From contig NZ_CP045096.1 of the NCBI RefSeq assembly GCF_009184865.1, positions 5,642,001 through 5,706,000 on the forward strand: a stretch of 64,000 nucleotides of DNA, in the 5' to 3' direction. The notes beneath the pieces are model-generated. The model did not search any database and was not told the origin of the DNA. It saw only the letters and a program-made list of their open reading frames with translations. Position numbers and translations under genes: made by a program. Shown here one piece after another: positions 26,296 through 34,906 of this stretch (position 1 is its first letter; every line of letters starts with the position of its first letter). This stretch comes from Streptomyces phaeolivaceus. GTDB lineage: Bacteria > Actinomycetota > Actinomycetes > Streptomycetales > Streptomycetaceae.

Positions 26296-26905
26296 GAGCG
26301 ATCACAAGCCTGTGCATCTCGCCGTGTACGACACCTACGCCGACTGGGAGACGGGCCACACCACCGCGTGGCTGGCCAGGGGCGGCTACGAGATCCGCAC
26401 GGTCGGGGCCGGACCGGGGACCGTACGGACCGTCGCCGGGGTGCGGATCCAGCCGGACGAGGACCTGGAGGCGCTGCGACCGGAGGACAGCTCCCTGCTC
26501 GTCCTCACCGGGGCGGACCTGTGGGACACCGGTGACGACCTCGCGCCGTTCGCCCGGAAGGCACGGGAGTTCCTCGACGCCGGCGTGCCCGTCGCCGCGA
26601 TCTGCGGGGCGACCGCCGGGCTCGCCAGGGAAGGGCTGCTGGACGACCGGGAGCACACCGGCGCCGCCCCCTTCTCTCTCGCGGCCATCGGATACGCGGG
26701 CGGTGAGCGGTACATGGACGCGGACGCCGTCACCGACGGCTCCGGGCTGCTCGTCACCGCCGGACCCACCGAACCCGTCGCCTTCGCCCGGGAGGTCTTC
26801 CGGCTGCTCGGTGTGTACGAGGGGGAGGTCCTCGACGCCTGGTACCGGCTCTTCCACGACTCGGACGCGGAGGCGTACGCCGTACTGGAGGCGGCGGGAC
26901 GGTGA
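26294..26905 (+). CDS. DJ-1/PfpI family (class I glutamine amidotransferase-like) protein
   Basis: The 203-residue protein starts at ATG 26294 (MSDHKPVHLAVYDTYADWET). The nucleophile-elbow Cys is in VPVAAICGATAGLAREGLLD (about residue 103). The fold pattern matches bacterial DJ-1/PfpI proteins annotated as glutamine amidotransferases. It could be a deglycase, hydratase or stress protein. The exact reaction is unknown. It overlaps the downstream MarR gene (GTGA), forming a two-gene operon with its regulator. Confidence 0.88.
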   Translation: MSDHKPVHLAVYDTYADWETGHTTAWLARGGYEIRTVGAGPGTVRTVAGVRIQPDEDLEALRPEDSSLLVLTGADLWDTGDDLAPFARKAREFLDAGVPVAAICGATAGLAREGLLDDREHTGAAPFSLAAIGYAGGERYMDADAVTDGSGLLVTAGPTEPVAFAREVFRLLGVYEGEVLDAWYRLFHDSDAEAYAVLEAAGR

Positions 26906-27441
26906 GCCGGGAGCGGGCGGAGCGGGCGGAGCGGACAGAGCAGATGGGGCAGATGGAGCAGACAGAGCGGCAGGATCTCCTCAGCCGTGCCGCGCTCGGG
27001 GTGTTCCGGCTGAACGGGCAGTTCCTGTCCGTGGCCGACGAGTTGGCGCGTCCGGCGGGACTGACCGCCGCCTGGTGGCAGGTGCTGGGCGCGGTGCTGC
27101 CCGAGCCGCTGCCCGTCGCCGGGGTCGCCCGGGTCATGGGCATCACCCGGCAGAGCGTCCAGCGGGTCGCGGATCTCCTCGTCGGCAAGGGGCTCGCCGA
27201 GTATGTGCCGAACCCGGCCCACCGCCGGGCCAAGCTTCTCGCCCCGACCTCCGCCGGCCGCGCCGCGATCGCGCGGATCGAGCCCGGTCACGCCACTCTG
27301 GCCGCCGGTCTCGCGGAGGCGCTGGGGGAGGAGGGGTTCGCCGAGACCGTACGGGTGCTCGAACGGCTGTCGGAGGCCCTGGACGGCCTCGCGGCGGCGT
27401 CGGGGGCCGACGAGGAGGCCGCCGCTGTTACGGAACCGTAG
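26902..27441 (+). CDS. MarR-family transcriptional regulator
   Basis: The 179-residue regulator starts at GTG 26902, overlapping the DJ-1/PfpI stop. A charged N-terminal extension rich in Glu/Arg precedes a winged helix (VAGVARVMGITRQSVQRVAD recognition segment, then LVGKGLAEYVPNPAHRRAKL wing). It is likely an autorepressor of the DJ-1/PfpI-MarR operon through the ATGACAG/CTGTCAT palindrome. The ligand is unknown. Confidence 0.9.
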   Translation: MSRERAERAERTEQMGQMEQTERQDLLSRAALGVFRLNGQFLSVADELARPAGLTAAWWQVLGAVLPEPLPVAGVARVMGITRQSVQRVADLLVGKGLAEYVPNPAHRRAKLLAPTSAGRAAIARIEPGHATLAAGLAEALGEEGFAETVRVLERLSEALDGLAAASGADEEAAAVTEP

Positions 27442-27599
27442 ACACCGGTCCATCCGACTCCCCCGGGGGCCGCACTACGATCGGTCCGTTGCGCACGTAC
27501 GCGACGTACCCGTACGTATGACGTGGGCGGTCGTATGTAGGCGTATGTGGGCGTGCGCATTCGCAGGGGACGGCACGGGGGAAGACGGGGGCGGTGGCC

Positions 27600-29927
27600 A
27601 TGGAGAAACTCGGGGCCGGGGATCCGCAGAGGATCGGGGCGTACCGGCTGCTCGCACGGCTGGGGGCCGGCGGGATGGGGAACGTGTATCTGGCCCGCTC
27701 CGAGCGCGGCCGTACCGTCGCCGTGAAGCTGGTCCGGCAGGAGCTGGCGGAGAAGGAGGAGTTCCGGGCCCGGTTCCGGCAGGAGGTGCGGGCCGCGCGG
27801 CAGGTGGGCGGGTACTGGACCGCGCCGGTGCTGGACGCGGACACCGGGGCGGTGATCCCCTGGGTCGCCACCGGGTATGTCGCAGGACCCTCCCTCCAGG
27901 CCGTCGTCGGCCGGGACCACGGGGCGCTGCCCGAGCGGTCCGTACGGATCCTCGCGGCGGGCCTCGCGCACGCGCTGGAGGACATCCACGCGGCCGGACT
28001 CATCCACCGGGACCTCAAGCCGTCCAATGTGCTGGTGACCCTCGACGGGCCGCGCGTCATCGACTTCGGGATCGCGCGGGCGCTGGAGACCGTCACGGAC
28101 GGCGGGCTCACCCGCACCGGCGCGCTCGTCGGTTCGCCGGGCTTCATGGCCCCCGAGCAGGTGCGCGGCGACCGGATCACCCCCGCCTGCGACGTCTTCT
28201 GCCTCGGCTCGGTCCTCTCCTACGCCGCCACCGGCAACCTCCCCTTCGGCGCCGCCAACTCCGGTGTCCACGCCCTGATGTTCCGCATCGCCGAGGAGGA
28301 ACCGGATCTGGAGGGGCTGCCGGAGGGGCTGTACGACATCGTCCGCGACTGTCTGCGCAAGGACCCCGCCGCGCGTCCCACGCTCGCCCAGATCCTCCAG
28401 CGCACCGGCGCCGAGGACACGGTCTTCGCGGGCCGGTCGCGGGACCCCTGGCTGCCGAGCGCCCTGGTGGCCCAACTGGGGCGGCACGCCGTGCAGTTGC
28501 TGGAGAGGGAGGATCCGGAGGAGGTTGCGGAGTCCGGGGAGTCCGGGGAGTCGGGGCGGCCGGGAGGGCCGGGGGTGGGGGCCGCGGGTGGGTCGGGGGC
28601 CGCCGGTGGTCTTGGTGGGGCGGTGGCTTCGGGTCTCGGCGGGCAGACGCCCGCGACGGCACCGGCCGCCCCGGCGGCACCGTCCGCCGCGCCTTCGGTC
28701 CCCGGGAACCCCGCCGGATCCGCCCCCGGCACCCCGTCGTCAGTGTCACCACCGTCGTCACCACCGTCGTCACCACCGCCGTCACCACCACCACCACCAC
28801 CACCGTCGGCTCCGCCCGTGTATCCGTTGGGGGATCCGCACTCTCCGTACGGTGGTTCGGGGGCTCCGGCCGGTGCTCCCGGGTCTCCTCAACCGGCTGG
28901 GGCGGCTGCCTCTGCCGGTGGGCCCGCGTCGCCGCCCGAGCACCCGGCCGCCACGCCCGAGGGGGCACCCGGGGGCGAGTCGCCGGACCGGACGCCGACG
29001 CGGATCATGGGTGCGGAGGGGGCCCAGCCGCCTCCGCCGACCGCCCCACCGGGACCCCCGCCCGCCGGGTACGGCTTCCCCCAGCCGCGCACCCAGCAGC
29101 CCGCCGGTGGGTACGGGCAGCAGCCCGGCACCGCTCCCACCCCCTACCCGTCGTACTCCGGCGGCACCGCCCCCGGCTACGGCTACCCGCAGAGCGCACC
29201 GCAGCCGTCGTACGGGGCGCAGGGGGCGTACGGGCAGGGCGCGACGCCGCCGTACGGGCCCGAACCCGTGTACGGAACCGATCCCCACTACGGAACCGAT
29301 CCCCACTACGGACCCGGCCCCGGGGCGGGCCCCGAACCCGCGCGTGGGAACCGGCGGTCCTCCGTGCTGCTCGTCGTCGTCGCGCTGGTGGTCGCGCTCG
29401 GCGCGGGCGGCTCGGTGTACGCGTTGATGAAGAAGGGGGACGACGGGGGTGACGAGGACGACGCGAAGGGCGGGACGTCGACGAGCGCGCCGCGGACCCT
29501 GGAGCCGACGACCGGGGAGCCGACGGACCCGGCCACCTCGCCGGACCCCACCACCGAGTCGCCCGACGCCGGTACGATCCCGGCGGACTTCCTGGGCACC
29601 TGGAACGCCACCCTGGACGGCTCGAGCGGCTCGGACACCCGTCAACTCGTCATCCAGCAGGGCGAGGTGGGCGACACCGTGCTCTCCCTCACGGCGGACG
29701 GCCCGCTCGAAGGCGGCGGCACGTACCACTGTGTGTTCGAGGCGGAGTTGGCGGAGGGACCGGCCGACGGCGGCCCTCTGGAGATCGGCCCCTCGACCGT
29801 CACCACAGGCGAGCCCGCGACGTCCTGTTCCCCGGGTGCCGCCACCACCGTCACCCTCCTGCCCGACGGACAACTGAGGCGCGTCGACACGGCGGGGAAG
29901 TCGGTGACGTACTCGAAGTCCGGCTGA
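27600..29927 (+). CDS. Membrane Ser/Thr protein kinase (PknB-like catalytic domain)
   Basis: The protein has 775 residues from ATG 27600 (an in-frame GTG lies at 27594). The kinase domain (about 13-270) contains GAGGMGNVYLA, Lys43 in VAVKLV, catalytic Asp138 in HRDLKPSN, DFG Asp155 and GSPGFMAPEQ. About 300 residues of Pro/Ala/Gly/Ser low-complexity linker follow, with a CCACCGTCGT-type triplet repeat around 28740-28810. One membrane helix (about 585-608, VLLVVVALVVALGAGG) leads to an extracytoplasmic domain of about 120 residues with two Cys. There are no PASTA repeats. It phosphorylates Ser/Thr in response to an external signal that is unknown. Confidence 0.92.
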   Translation: MEKLGAGDPQRIGAYRLLARLGAGGMGNVYLARSERGRTVAVKLVRQELAEKEEFRARFRQEVRAARQVGGYWTAPVLDADTGAVIPWVATGYVAGPSLQAVVGRDHGALPERSVRILAAGLAHALEDIHAAGLIHRDLKPSNVLVTLDGPRVIDFGIARALETVTDGGLTRTGALVGSPGFMAPEQVRGDRITPACDVFCLGSVLSYAATGNLPFGAANSGVHALMFRIAEEEPDLEGLPEGLYDIVRDCLRKDPAARPTLAQILQRTGAEDTVFAGRSRDPWLPSALVAQLGRHAVQLLEREDPEEVAESGESGESGRPGGPGVGAAGGSGAAGGLGGAVASGLGGQTPATAPAAPAAPSAAPSVPGNPAGSAPGTPSSVSPPSSPPSSPPPSPPPPPPPSAPPVYPLGDPHSPYGGSGAPAGAPGSPQPAGAAASAGGPASPPEHPAATPEGAPGGESPDRTPTRIMGAEGAQPPPPTAPPGPPPAGYGFPQPRTQQPAGGYGQQPGTAPTPYPSYSGGTAPGYGYPQSAPQPSYGAQGAYGQGATPPYGPEPVYGTDPHYGTDPHYGPGPGAGPEPARGNRRSSVLLVVVALVVALGAGGSVYALMKKGDDGGDEDDAKGGTSTSAPRTLEPTTGEPTDPATSPDPTTESPDAGTIPADFLGTWNATLDGSSGSDTRQLVIQQGEVGDTVLSLTADGPLEGGGTYHCVFEAELAEGPADGGPLEIGPSTVTTGEPATSCSPGAATTVTLLPDGQLRRVDTAGKSVTYSKSG

Positions 29928-30101
29928 GCCGATCACCGGGCCGACCGCCGAGCCGGGGCGCCGAGCCGGGGCGCCGAGCCGCGCGGCGAACTTCCGTTGA
30001 ACTTCCGGCGCCGCACCCGGAATGTCCACGCGTCGCCCGCCGCCCGCGCCGTACCGTGTCCCGCTTGACTGCGGAGCGTGAGGCTCGGGGGAGTGGCTCG
30101 G

Positions 30102-30233
30102 ATGCAGGAGTGGCTGAGCGCGGAGAACGTGGTGGCGGTGGCGACCGCCGTGGCCGGTGTCGTGGCGTCGGCGGTGATGGTCTGGTACGAGCGCCGGGTG
30201 CCGAGGCGCTGGGGGCGCCTCCCGCGCCCTTAA
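30102..30233 (+). pseudogene. Truncated N-terminus of a kinase-linked membrane protein
   Basis: An in-frame product of 43 residues starts MQEWLSAENVVAVATAVAGV, continues as one membrane helix and WYERRVPRR, then stops after WGRLPRP. In Streptomyces, proteins beginning this way next to Ser/Thr kinases are normally several hundred residues long with a cytosolic domain after RRVPRR (from memory). The gene seems to be cut here by sequence brought in before or with the adjacent IS elements. It could still make a single-span micro-protein. Confidence 0.5.
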
Positions 30234-30402
30234 GGGGTCCTTGCAGAAAGATCGTGTTGTGGCACGGTGGATGTGTACGTGATCCCGTGTTTTGTGGGGT
30301 GTGATCATGACGTGACCCTCGCCCGCAAACACCCAGCATTCTGAAAGCGCCCCTAAAGGATTCAGGCCCCTGCGGGCCTGAAAAACATGGGGCGCGGCCC
30401 CT
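30234..30402. other. Unassigned low-G+C remnant upstream of IS4 copy
   Basis: The segment 30234-30310 is A+T-richer than its surroundings and begins AAGGGGTCCTTGCAGAAAGA, which looks like an IS terminus, though no transposase belongs to it. It is followed by TTCAGGCCCCTGCGGGCCTGAA (a hairpin at about 30361-30382) and the left half of the G+C-rich palindrome that the IS4 element interrupts. It is probably debris of an earlier insertion. Confidence 0.4.
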
Positions 30403-30412
30403 GCTTTTCAGG

Positions 30413-31925
30413 CAAGGCCGTGAAGTTATGGGCTGATCGTCGGCGTCAAGATGTTGATGCTGAGGGTGGCTGTGTAGGTGCGTCGGTCGATATTGAGGCT
30501 TTTGTAGGCGTATCGGGACAGGGGTCGTTTCACTGCGCGGGGGCTGATGCGGAGGCGGCGGGCGGGCATGAGGTGTTCCAGGACGGTTCGGCCGATCGTC
30601 CCGACGAGGTCGATCGTGGTGCCGGCGATGATGCCCGCGGCCTGGACGATCTGGTCGCGGGCGCATCGCAGGGCAACGCTGAAGCTGGCCCGGTCCGGGT
30701 CTGTTCCGGGTGTGGCCCCGGTGGCGTCGGCGATAGCGATCCGCAGGGCCTGGTAGGCGCTCAGCAGGGCGTAGACCTCCTGGGCGATGCCGGGCGGAGT
30801 GGTGGAGCGCAGGACCCGCCGGCCCAGCATCGTTTTCTTGATCGCGAAGTAGGCGGACTCCACTTCCCACCGCTCGTGATACAGACTGACCAGGTCGGAT
30901 GCCGGGTAGCGGTGGTGGTCCAGGAGGTTGGTGGCCAGCCGGTAGAGCCCGGTGCGGCGGCCCTGGCTGGTGGTGACGGTGATCTCGCATTCGATGATGC
31001 GGACCTCGAGGGCGCCGAAGCGGGAGAGGTGGGAGCCGTCGCCGAAGCGGGCCAGGACGGGAGGTTTGCGGGTGGCAGTGATGCGTGCGAGGAAGGAGGC
31101 TTCGGTGGCGGCGACGGCTGTCAGGAACGCGTTGCCCGAAAAGCCCCGGTCCAGCAGGACGATCATTCCGGCGTGCAGGGAGCGCATGAGCCGCCTGCCG
31201 TGTCCGGTCTCTCCCTGGGAGCGCGGTCCGAAGGCGGCATCCAGGATCGCCCGGGTGCCACAGGCCACCAGCGCGGTCAGGCAGATCTGCGGGTAGCCGG
31301 CAGTTCCGAACCGGTTGGACCCCTTGCCCAGACGGGCCCGGTGCGGCGGGCTGTCGGGAACGTCGAGGTAGGTGCCGTCGATCGCAACGGCCAGCAGGCC
31401 CTTGAAGCGGGCGCCGCGGGTGCGGATCACCGTGGCCGGCCCGCGCAGCAGATCGAACAGGGCCCGCATGGGCCGCACGCCCAGACGCCTGCGGGCGTCC
31501 CAGAGCCCCGCGCCGGTGATCTTCACGACCGGTATCGTCTCCAGCGCGGCGGTGAGCCTGCGCCAGACGGCCAGGTAGCCGCAGTCCTCGAACAGGGCCG
31601 CGGCCAGCAGCAGGTAGACCACCACCCGGGCGGGAATCTTCCGCAGCCGTTGCTGGACAGCACCGGTCTCGGCAAGGACCGCATCGACCATCTCGAACGG
31701 GATGATCCGGGTGAGTTCCCCCAGATGCCCCGGGGCGAACACGCCCTTGGCTACCGTGATTTCCCGCGTGATGACACACTGATCGGACAGCGGAGCCTCC
31801 GGTCCTGTGAACGGCTGTCTTGGTCGACTGCCAGTTCTACCGGGGCTCCGCTTCCCACGTTCCAAGAAGCCATAGAACCAGAGCGCACTTGCCAACGCTC
31901 CCAAAGCCCTAACTTCACGGCCTTG
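30413..31925 (-). mobile_element. IS4-family insertion sequence, about 1513 bp
   Basis: The terminal inverted repeat CAAGGCCGTGAAGTTA starts at 30413 and its complement ends at 31925. Both ends are flanked by an exact 10-bp direct repeat GCTTTTCAGG (30403-30412 and 31926-31935), the duplication length usual for IS4-family elements. One full-length transposase gene lies on the minus strand. The pre-insertion target is a Streptomyces G+C-rich palindrome (CCCCTGCTTTTCAGGGG). Confidence 0.88.
30426..31790 (-). CDS. IS4-family transposase
   Basis: The DDE transposase shows VAIDGTYLDVPDS (first Asp), MIVLLDRGFSGNAF (second Asp) and the YREK signature in YHERWEVESAYFAIKKTM (Y-x2-R-x3-E-x6-K), diagnostic of IS4. 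The frame is open further upstream. No ATG or GTG suits the usual N-terminus VITREITVAKGVF, and CTG at 31790 with GGAGG five bases before it is the best-placed start, giving 454 residues. There are no internal stops, so it is potentially active. Confidence 0.88.
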   Translation of the reverse strand: MSDQCVITREITVAKGVFAPGHLGELTRIIPFEMVDAVLAETGAVQQRLRKIPARVVVYLLLAAALFEDCGYLAVWRRLTAALETIPVVKITGAGLWDARRRLGVRPMRALFDLLRGPATVIRTRGARFKGLLAVAIDGTYLDVPDSPPHRARLGKGSNRFGTAGYPQICLTALVACGTRAILDAAFGPRSQGETGHGRRLMRSLHAGMIVLLDRGFSGNAFLTAVAATEASFLARITATRKPPVLARFGDGSHLSRFGALEVRIIECEITVTTSQGRRTGLYRLATNLLDHHRYPASDLVSLYHERWEVESAYFAIKKTMLGRRVLRSTTPPGIAQEVYALLSAYQALRIAIADATGATPGTDPDRASFSVALRCARDQIVQAAGIIAGTTIDLVGTIGRTVLEHLMPARRLRISPRAVKRPLSRYAYKSLNIDRRTYTATLSINILTPTISP

Positions 31926-31990
31926 GCTTTTCAGGGGCGCGGGGAACTGCGCGACCAGCCCCCACCGAACCCGCACCCACCCTCACGAAC
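31926..31990. repeat. G+C-rich Streptomyces intergenic repeat (split by IS4 element)
   Basis: After the target duplication the sequence runs GGGGCGCGGGGAACTGCGCG followed by ACCAGCCCCCACCG and two CACGAACCCGCACCCACC-like copies. It is the right half of a repeat also seen at 48066-48165, 54386-54495 and 58474-58510. The left half lies at about 30385-30412. These hairpin elements sit at gene ends and probably act as terminators. Confidence 0.75.
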
Positions 31991-32016
31991 CCGCACCCAC
32001 CCCCACGGCCCCCCGC

Positions 32017-32784
32017 CTACCGAGCCTCCGGCGGTCGCTGTCGGGGCATGTTCGGCCGAGCCCCCGGAGGGAGTGCCATCCGCCCGTTCGCCCCCACCTC
32101 GGGCCGAGCGCCCCCACCCCCCGCATGCAGCCCCACCGGCGCGGCCCCCGTCCGGAACTCCACCATCCAGTCGGCCGTCTCCGCCCGCACCAGCTCCGTC
32201 ACGTCCTCGGAGAACCTCCGCAGCACCCCGAGACACCGCTCGGCCGCCTCCCCGGCCGTCCCCTCCGCCGGCCCCAACACCTCCCGCGCGCTCTCGGACG
32301 CCCAGTCGAACCGCAGCACCTGAAGCCGCCGCTGCACCGCCTGCGCCGTGGCCACGTCCCGCATCCACCCGGACGTGATCCCGAAGAACCGATCCACCGC
32401 GACGCACGCCACACAGGACAGCAGCGCCAGATACCCCCAGGGCGCCACATCGCCCACCGCCCCGGTGAGATCGAGCAACGGCAGCGCCGCCCCGGCGATC
32501 GCCCCCGCCGCCGCCCCGATCCGCAGCACCCGCGCCACCGTCCGTTTCCACACCCGGTCCGCGAGATACCACGCGGCGGTCTCCAGGGCCGCCCGCTCGA
32601 CCCAGTGGTACAGCTCCTCCAGCCGTTCGGCCGGCGCCCCCCAGTCCCCCTGCGGAAACGGCCGCCCGGCCGGATCCCCCACCCAAGGCCCGGTCCTCGA
32701 CGACCAGGGCTCCGCCCACAGCCCGGACCCCTCACCCCGCCCGTCCTGGGGTCCCCCCTCGGGCTGCATCTCCGGCTGGCTCAC
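32017..32784 (-). CDS. SLATT-domain membrane protein
   Basis: The 255-residue protein starts MSQPEMQPEGGPQDGRGEGS. After a disordered Gly/Pro-rich N-terminus, the segment LEELYHWVERAALETAAWYL plus two hydrophobic helices (AAAGAIAGAALPLLDLTGAV and WGYLALLSCVACVAVDRFFG) and a long amphipathic helix match the SLATT two-helix fold. SLATT domains are predicted pore-forming effectors linked to SMODS/SLOG nucleotide-signalling conflict systems. No cyclase or SLOG gene is adjacent, so the role here is uncertain. The gene is divergent from YbaB-RecR. Confidence 0.75.
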   Translation of the reverse strand: MSQPEMQPEGGPQDGRGEGSGLWAEPWSSRTGPWVGDPAGRPFPQGDWGAPAERLEELYHWVERAALETAAWYLADRVWKRTVARVLRIGAAAGAIAGAALPLLDLTGAVGDVAPWGYLALLSCVACVAVDRFFGITSGWMRDVATAQAVQRRLQVLRFDWASESAREVLGPAEGTAGEAAERCLGVLRRFSEDVTELVRAETADWMVEFRTGAAPVGLHAGGGGARPEVGANGRMALPPGARPNMPRQRPPEAR

Positions 32785-33072
32785 CCGGCACTCCCTACGT
32801 ACGTACGGCGCTCACGCACCACCCTGACGCGGCCGGACCCTTCCTACCGCCCAATGGGTGGCGAAGATGGTGTTTTCACCGCTTTTCCCCTGGAAGATGC
32901 CCTTGATCAGGTATACGAATCCCCGGCCGACTCACTCGAAAGAGTGGCCCGGCACAGGCGGGGCCGACCACGTAGGCTCGTGGCGACCGCAAAACGTCCA
33001 GGGGGCGTCCACAGAACCGTCCCCACGGGCGTCCGCACGTACTCGTGACGTACTCGTGAGAGGGAGCTGAAC
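32785..33072. other. Divergent intergenic region upstream of YbaB-RecR
   Basis: This 288-bp gap separates the SLATT gene start from the YbaB start. A TAGGCT -10-like hexamer at about 32971-32976 in the sequence CCACGTAGGCTCGTGG (itself near-palindromic) could be the main promoter of the ybaB-recR operon. No gene was supported in the region. Confidence 0.4.
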
Positions 33073-33417
33073 GTGATCCCCGGTGGTGGCCAGCCCAACA
33101 TGCAGCAGCTGCTCCAGCAGGCCCAGAAGATGCAGCAGGACCTGGCCAGGGCGCAGGAGGAGCTCGCGCGGACGGAGGTCGACGGTCAGGCGGGCGGCGG
33201 TCTGGTGAAGGCCACCGTCAACGGCTCCGGCGAACTGCGCGGCCTGAAGATCGACCCCAAGGCGGTGGACCCGGAGGACACCGAGACCCTCGCCGACCTG
33301 ATCGTCGCGGCCGTCCAGGCGGCCAACGAGAACGCCCAGGCACTCCAGCAGCAGAAGCTGGGCCCCCTCGCCCAGGGTCTCGGTGGCGGCGCGGGCATTC
33401 CCGGTCTGCCCTTCTGA
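33073..33417 (+). CDS. YbaB/EbfC-family nucleoid-associated protein
   Basis: The 114-residue protein starts at GTG 33073 behind GAGAGGGAG. The pattern [40 protein letters not shown] and [17 protein letters not shown] is the YbaB fold (helix, beta hairpin, helix). The C-terminus is Gly-rich. YbaB dimers bind DNA. The gene is conserved immediately upstream of recR in many bacteria, as here. Confidence 0.95.
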   Translation: MIPGGGQPNMQQLLQQAQKMQQDLARAQEELARTEVDGQAGGGLVKATVNGSGELRGLKIDPKAVDPEDTETLADLIVAAVQAANENAQALQQQKLGPLAQGLGGGAGIPGLPF

Positions 33418-33528
33418 GCGACCGGGCGACCCCTCTTTCGACCCCATCCGTGCCCCGTACCGCCTTCCTCGGAGCGGCGGCGGCCGACTACGGTACGTAC
33501 GGAAAGACACCAGGAAGGACGGCAGTCC

Positions 33529-34128
33529 GTGTACGAAGGCGTGGTCCAGGACCTCATCGACGAGTTGGGGCGGCTGCCCGGCGTCGGTCCCAAGAGCGCG
33601 CAGCGGATCGCCTTCCACATCCTGCAGGCGGAGCCGACGGACGTACGGCGCCTCGCGCACGCCCTCCTCGAAGTGAAGGCGAAGGTCCGTTTCTGCGCCA
33701 CCTGCGGCAATGTCGCGCAGGAGGAGCTGTGCGGTATCTGCCGTGACCCGCGCCGCGACCCCACGGTCATCTGTGTGGTGGAGGAGCCGAAGGACGTCGT
33801 CGCGATCGAACGCACGCGCGAATTCCGGGGCAAGTACCACGTGCTCGGCGGCGCGATCAGCCCGATCGAGGGCGTCGGCCCGGACGACCTGCGCATACGG
33901 GAACTGCTGACCCGCCTGGCCGACGGCACGGTCACCGAGCTGATCCTCGCCACGGACCCCAATCTGGAAGGCGAGGCCACGGCCACGTACCTCGCCCGCA
34001 TGATCAAACCCATGGGCCTCAAGGTCACCCGCCTGGCCAGCGGCCTCCCGGTGGGTGGCGACCTGGAATACGCGGACGAGGTGACCCTCGGGCGCGCCTT
34101 CGAGGGGAGACGATTGCTGGATGTCTGA
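33529..34128 (+). CDS. recR: Recombination mediator RecR
   Basis: The 199-residue protein starts at GTG 33529 ([20 protein letters not shown]). It has the N-terminal helix-hairpin-helix ([16 protein letters not shown]), a C4 zinc finger [16 protein letters not shown] (about 57-72) and a TOPRIM domain ([38 protein letters not shown]). It works with RecF/RecO to load RecA in single-strand gap repair. It overlaps the next gene by 8 bp. Confidence 0.98.
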   Translation: MYEGVVQDLIDELGRLPGVGPKSAQRIAFHILQAEPTDVRRLAHALLEVKAKVRFCATCGNVAQEELCGICRDPRRDPTVICVVEEPKDVVAIERTREFRGKYHVLGGAISPIEGVGPDDLRIRELLTRLADGTVTELILATDPNLEGEATATYLARMIKPMGLKVTRLASGLPVGGDLEYADEVTLGRAFEGRRLLDV

Positions 34129-34786
34129 CGCCACACTGCACGCGACGGACCTGAACCCGGACGACTTCGCGGTCCAGATCGCGGATCAGATCGAGAGCTT
34201 CCTGGTCGCCGTCACCGAGGTGGCCAAGGGCGACGAGCCGGACTCGGCCGTGCCCTTCCTCCTCCTGGAGGTGTCCCAGCTGCTCCTGGCCGGCGGGCGC
34301 CTCGGCGCGCACGAGGACATCGTGCCGGACGAGCGCTACGAGCCCGACCCCGGCCCCGAGCCGGACGTCGACGAGCTGCGCGAACGCCTGGCCCTGATGC
34401 TCGAACCGGTCGACGTCTACTCCGAGGTCTTCGACCCCTACGAGCCCCGCAAGGCGCCGGTCCCGGCCCGGATCTCCGACGACCTCGCCGACGTCATCGC
34501 CGACCTCCGCCACGGCATGGCCCACTACCGCGCGGGCCGCACCACCGAGGCCCTGTGGTGGTGGCAGTTCTCCTACTTCTCCAACTGGGGCTCCACGGCC
34601 TCCGCCACCCTCCGCGCCCTCCAGTCCCTGGTCGCGCACGTCCGCCTCAACCAGCCCCTCGCCGAACTGGACGGCCTCGACACCGACCAGGAACTCATGG
34701 GCGACGAAACCCTGGAGTTCGAGGCGGGCCAGGTCATGGCGGAGGAGATCGCGGGCCCGCTGGGGCTCGGCAGGAAGGTCAAGTAG
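34121..34786 (+). CDS. DUF5063 domain protein
   Basis: The 221-residue acidic, mostly helical protein starts [20 protein letters not shown] inside the 3' end of recR. It matches the DUF5063 family often found directly after recR in actinomycetes, with [20 protein letters not shown] near residue 145. The function is not known. Coupling to recR suggests a link to DNA maintenance (inference). Confidence 0.88.
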   Translation: MSDATLHATDLNPDDFAVQIADQIESFLVAVTEVAKGDEPDSAVPFLLLEVSQLLLAGGRLGAHEDIVPDERYEPDPGPEPDVDELRERLALMLEPVDVYSEVFDPYEPRKAPVPARISDDLADVIADLRHGMAHYRAGRTTEALWWWQFSYFSNWGSTASATLRALQSLVAHVRLNQPLAELDGLDTDQELMGDETLEFEAGQVMAEEIAGPLGLGRKVK

Positions 34787-34906
34787 CCGGCCACCCTCCG
34801 GCGAGGGAGCAGGTCCCGCGGCGGGAGCCGGGCCCGACATGAGTACGGTGCCCAACTCCCGCCGTACGCATGACGATTTCCGCCACGGGCGGTCATCATG
34901 TGACGT

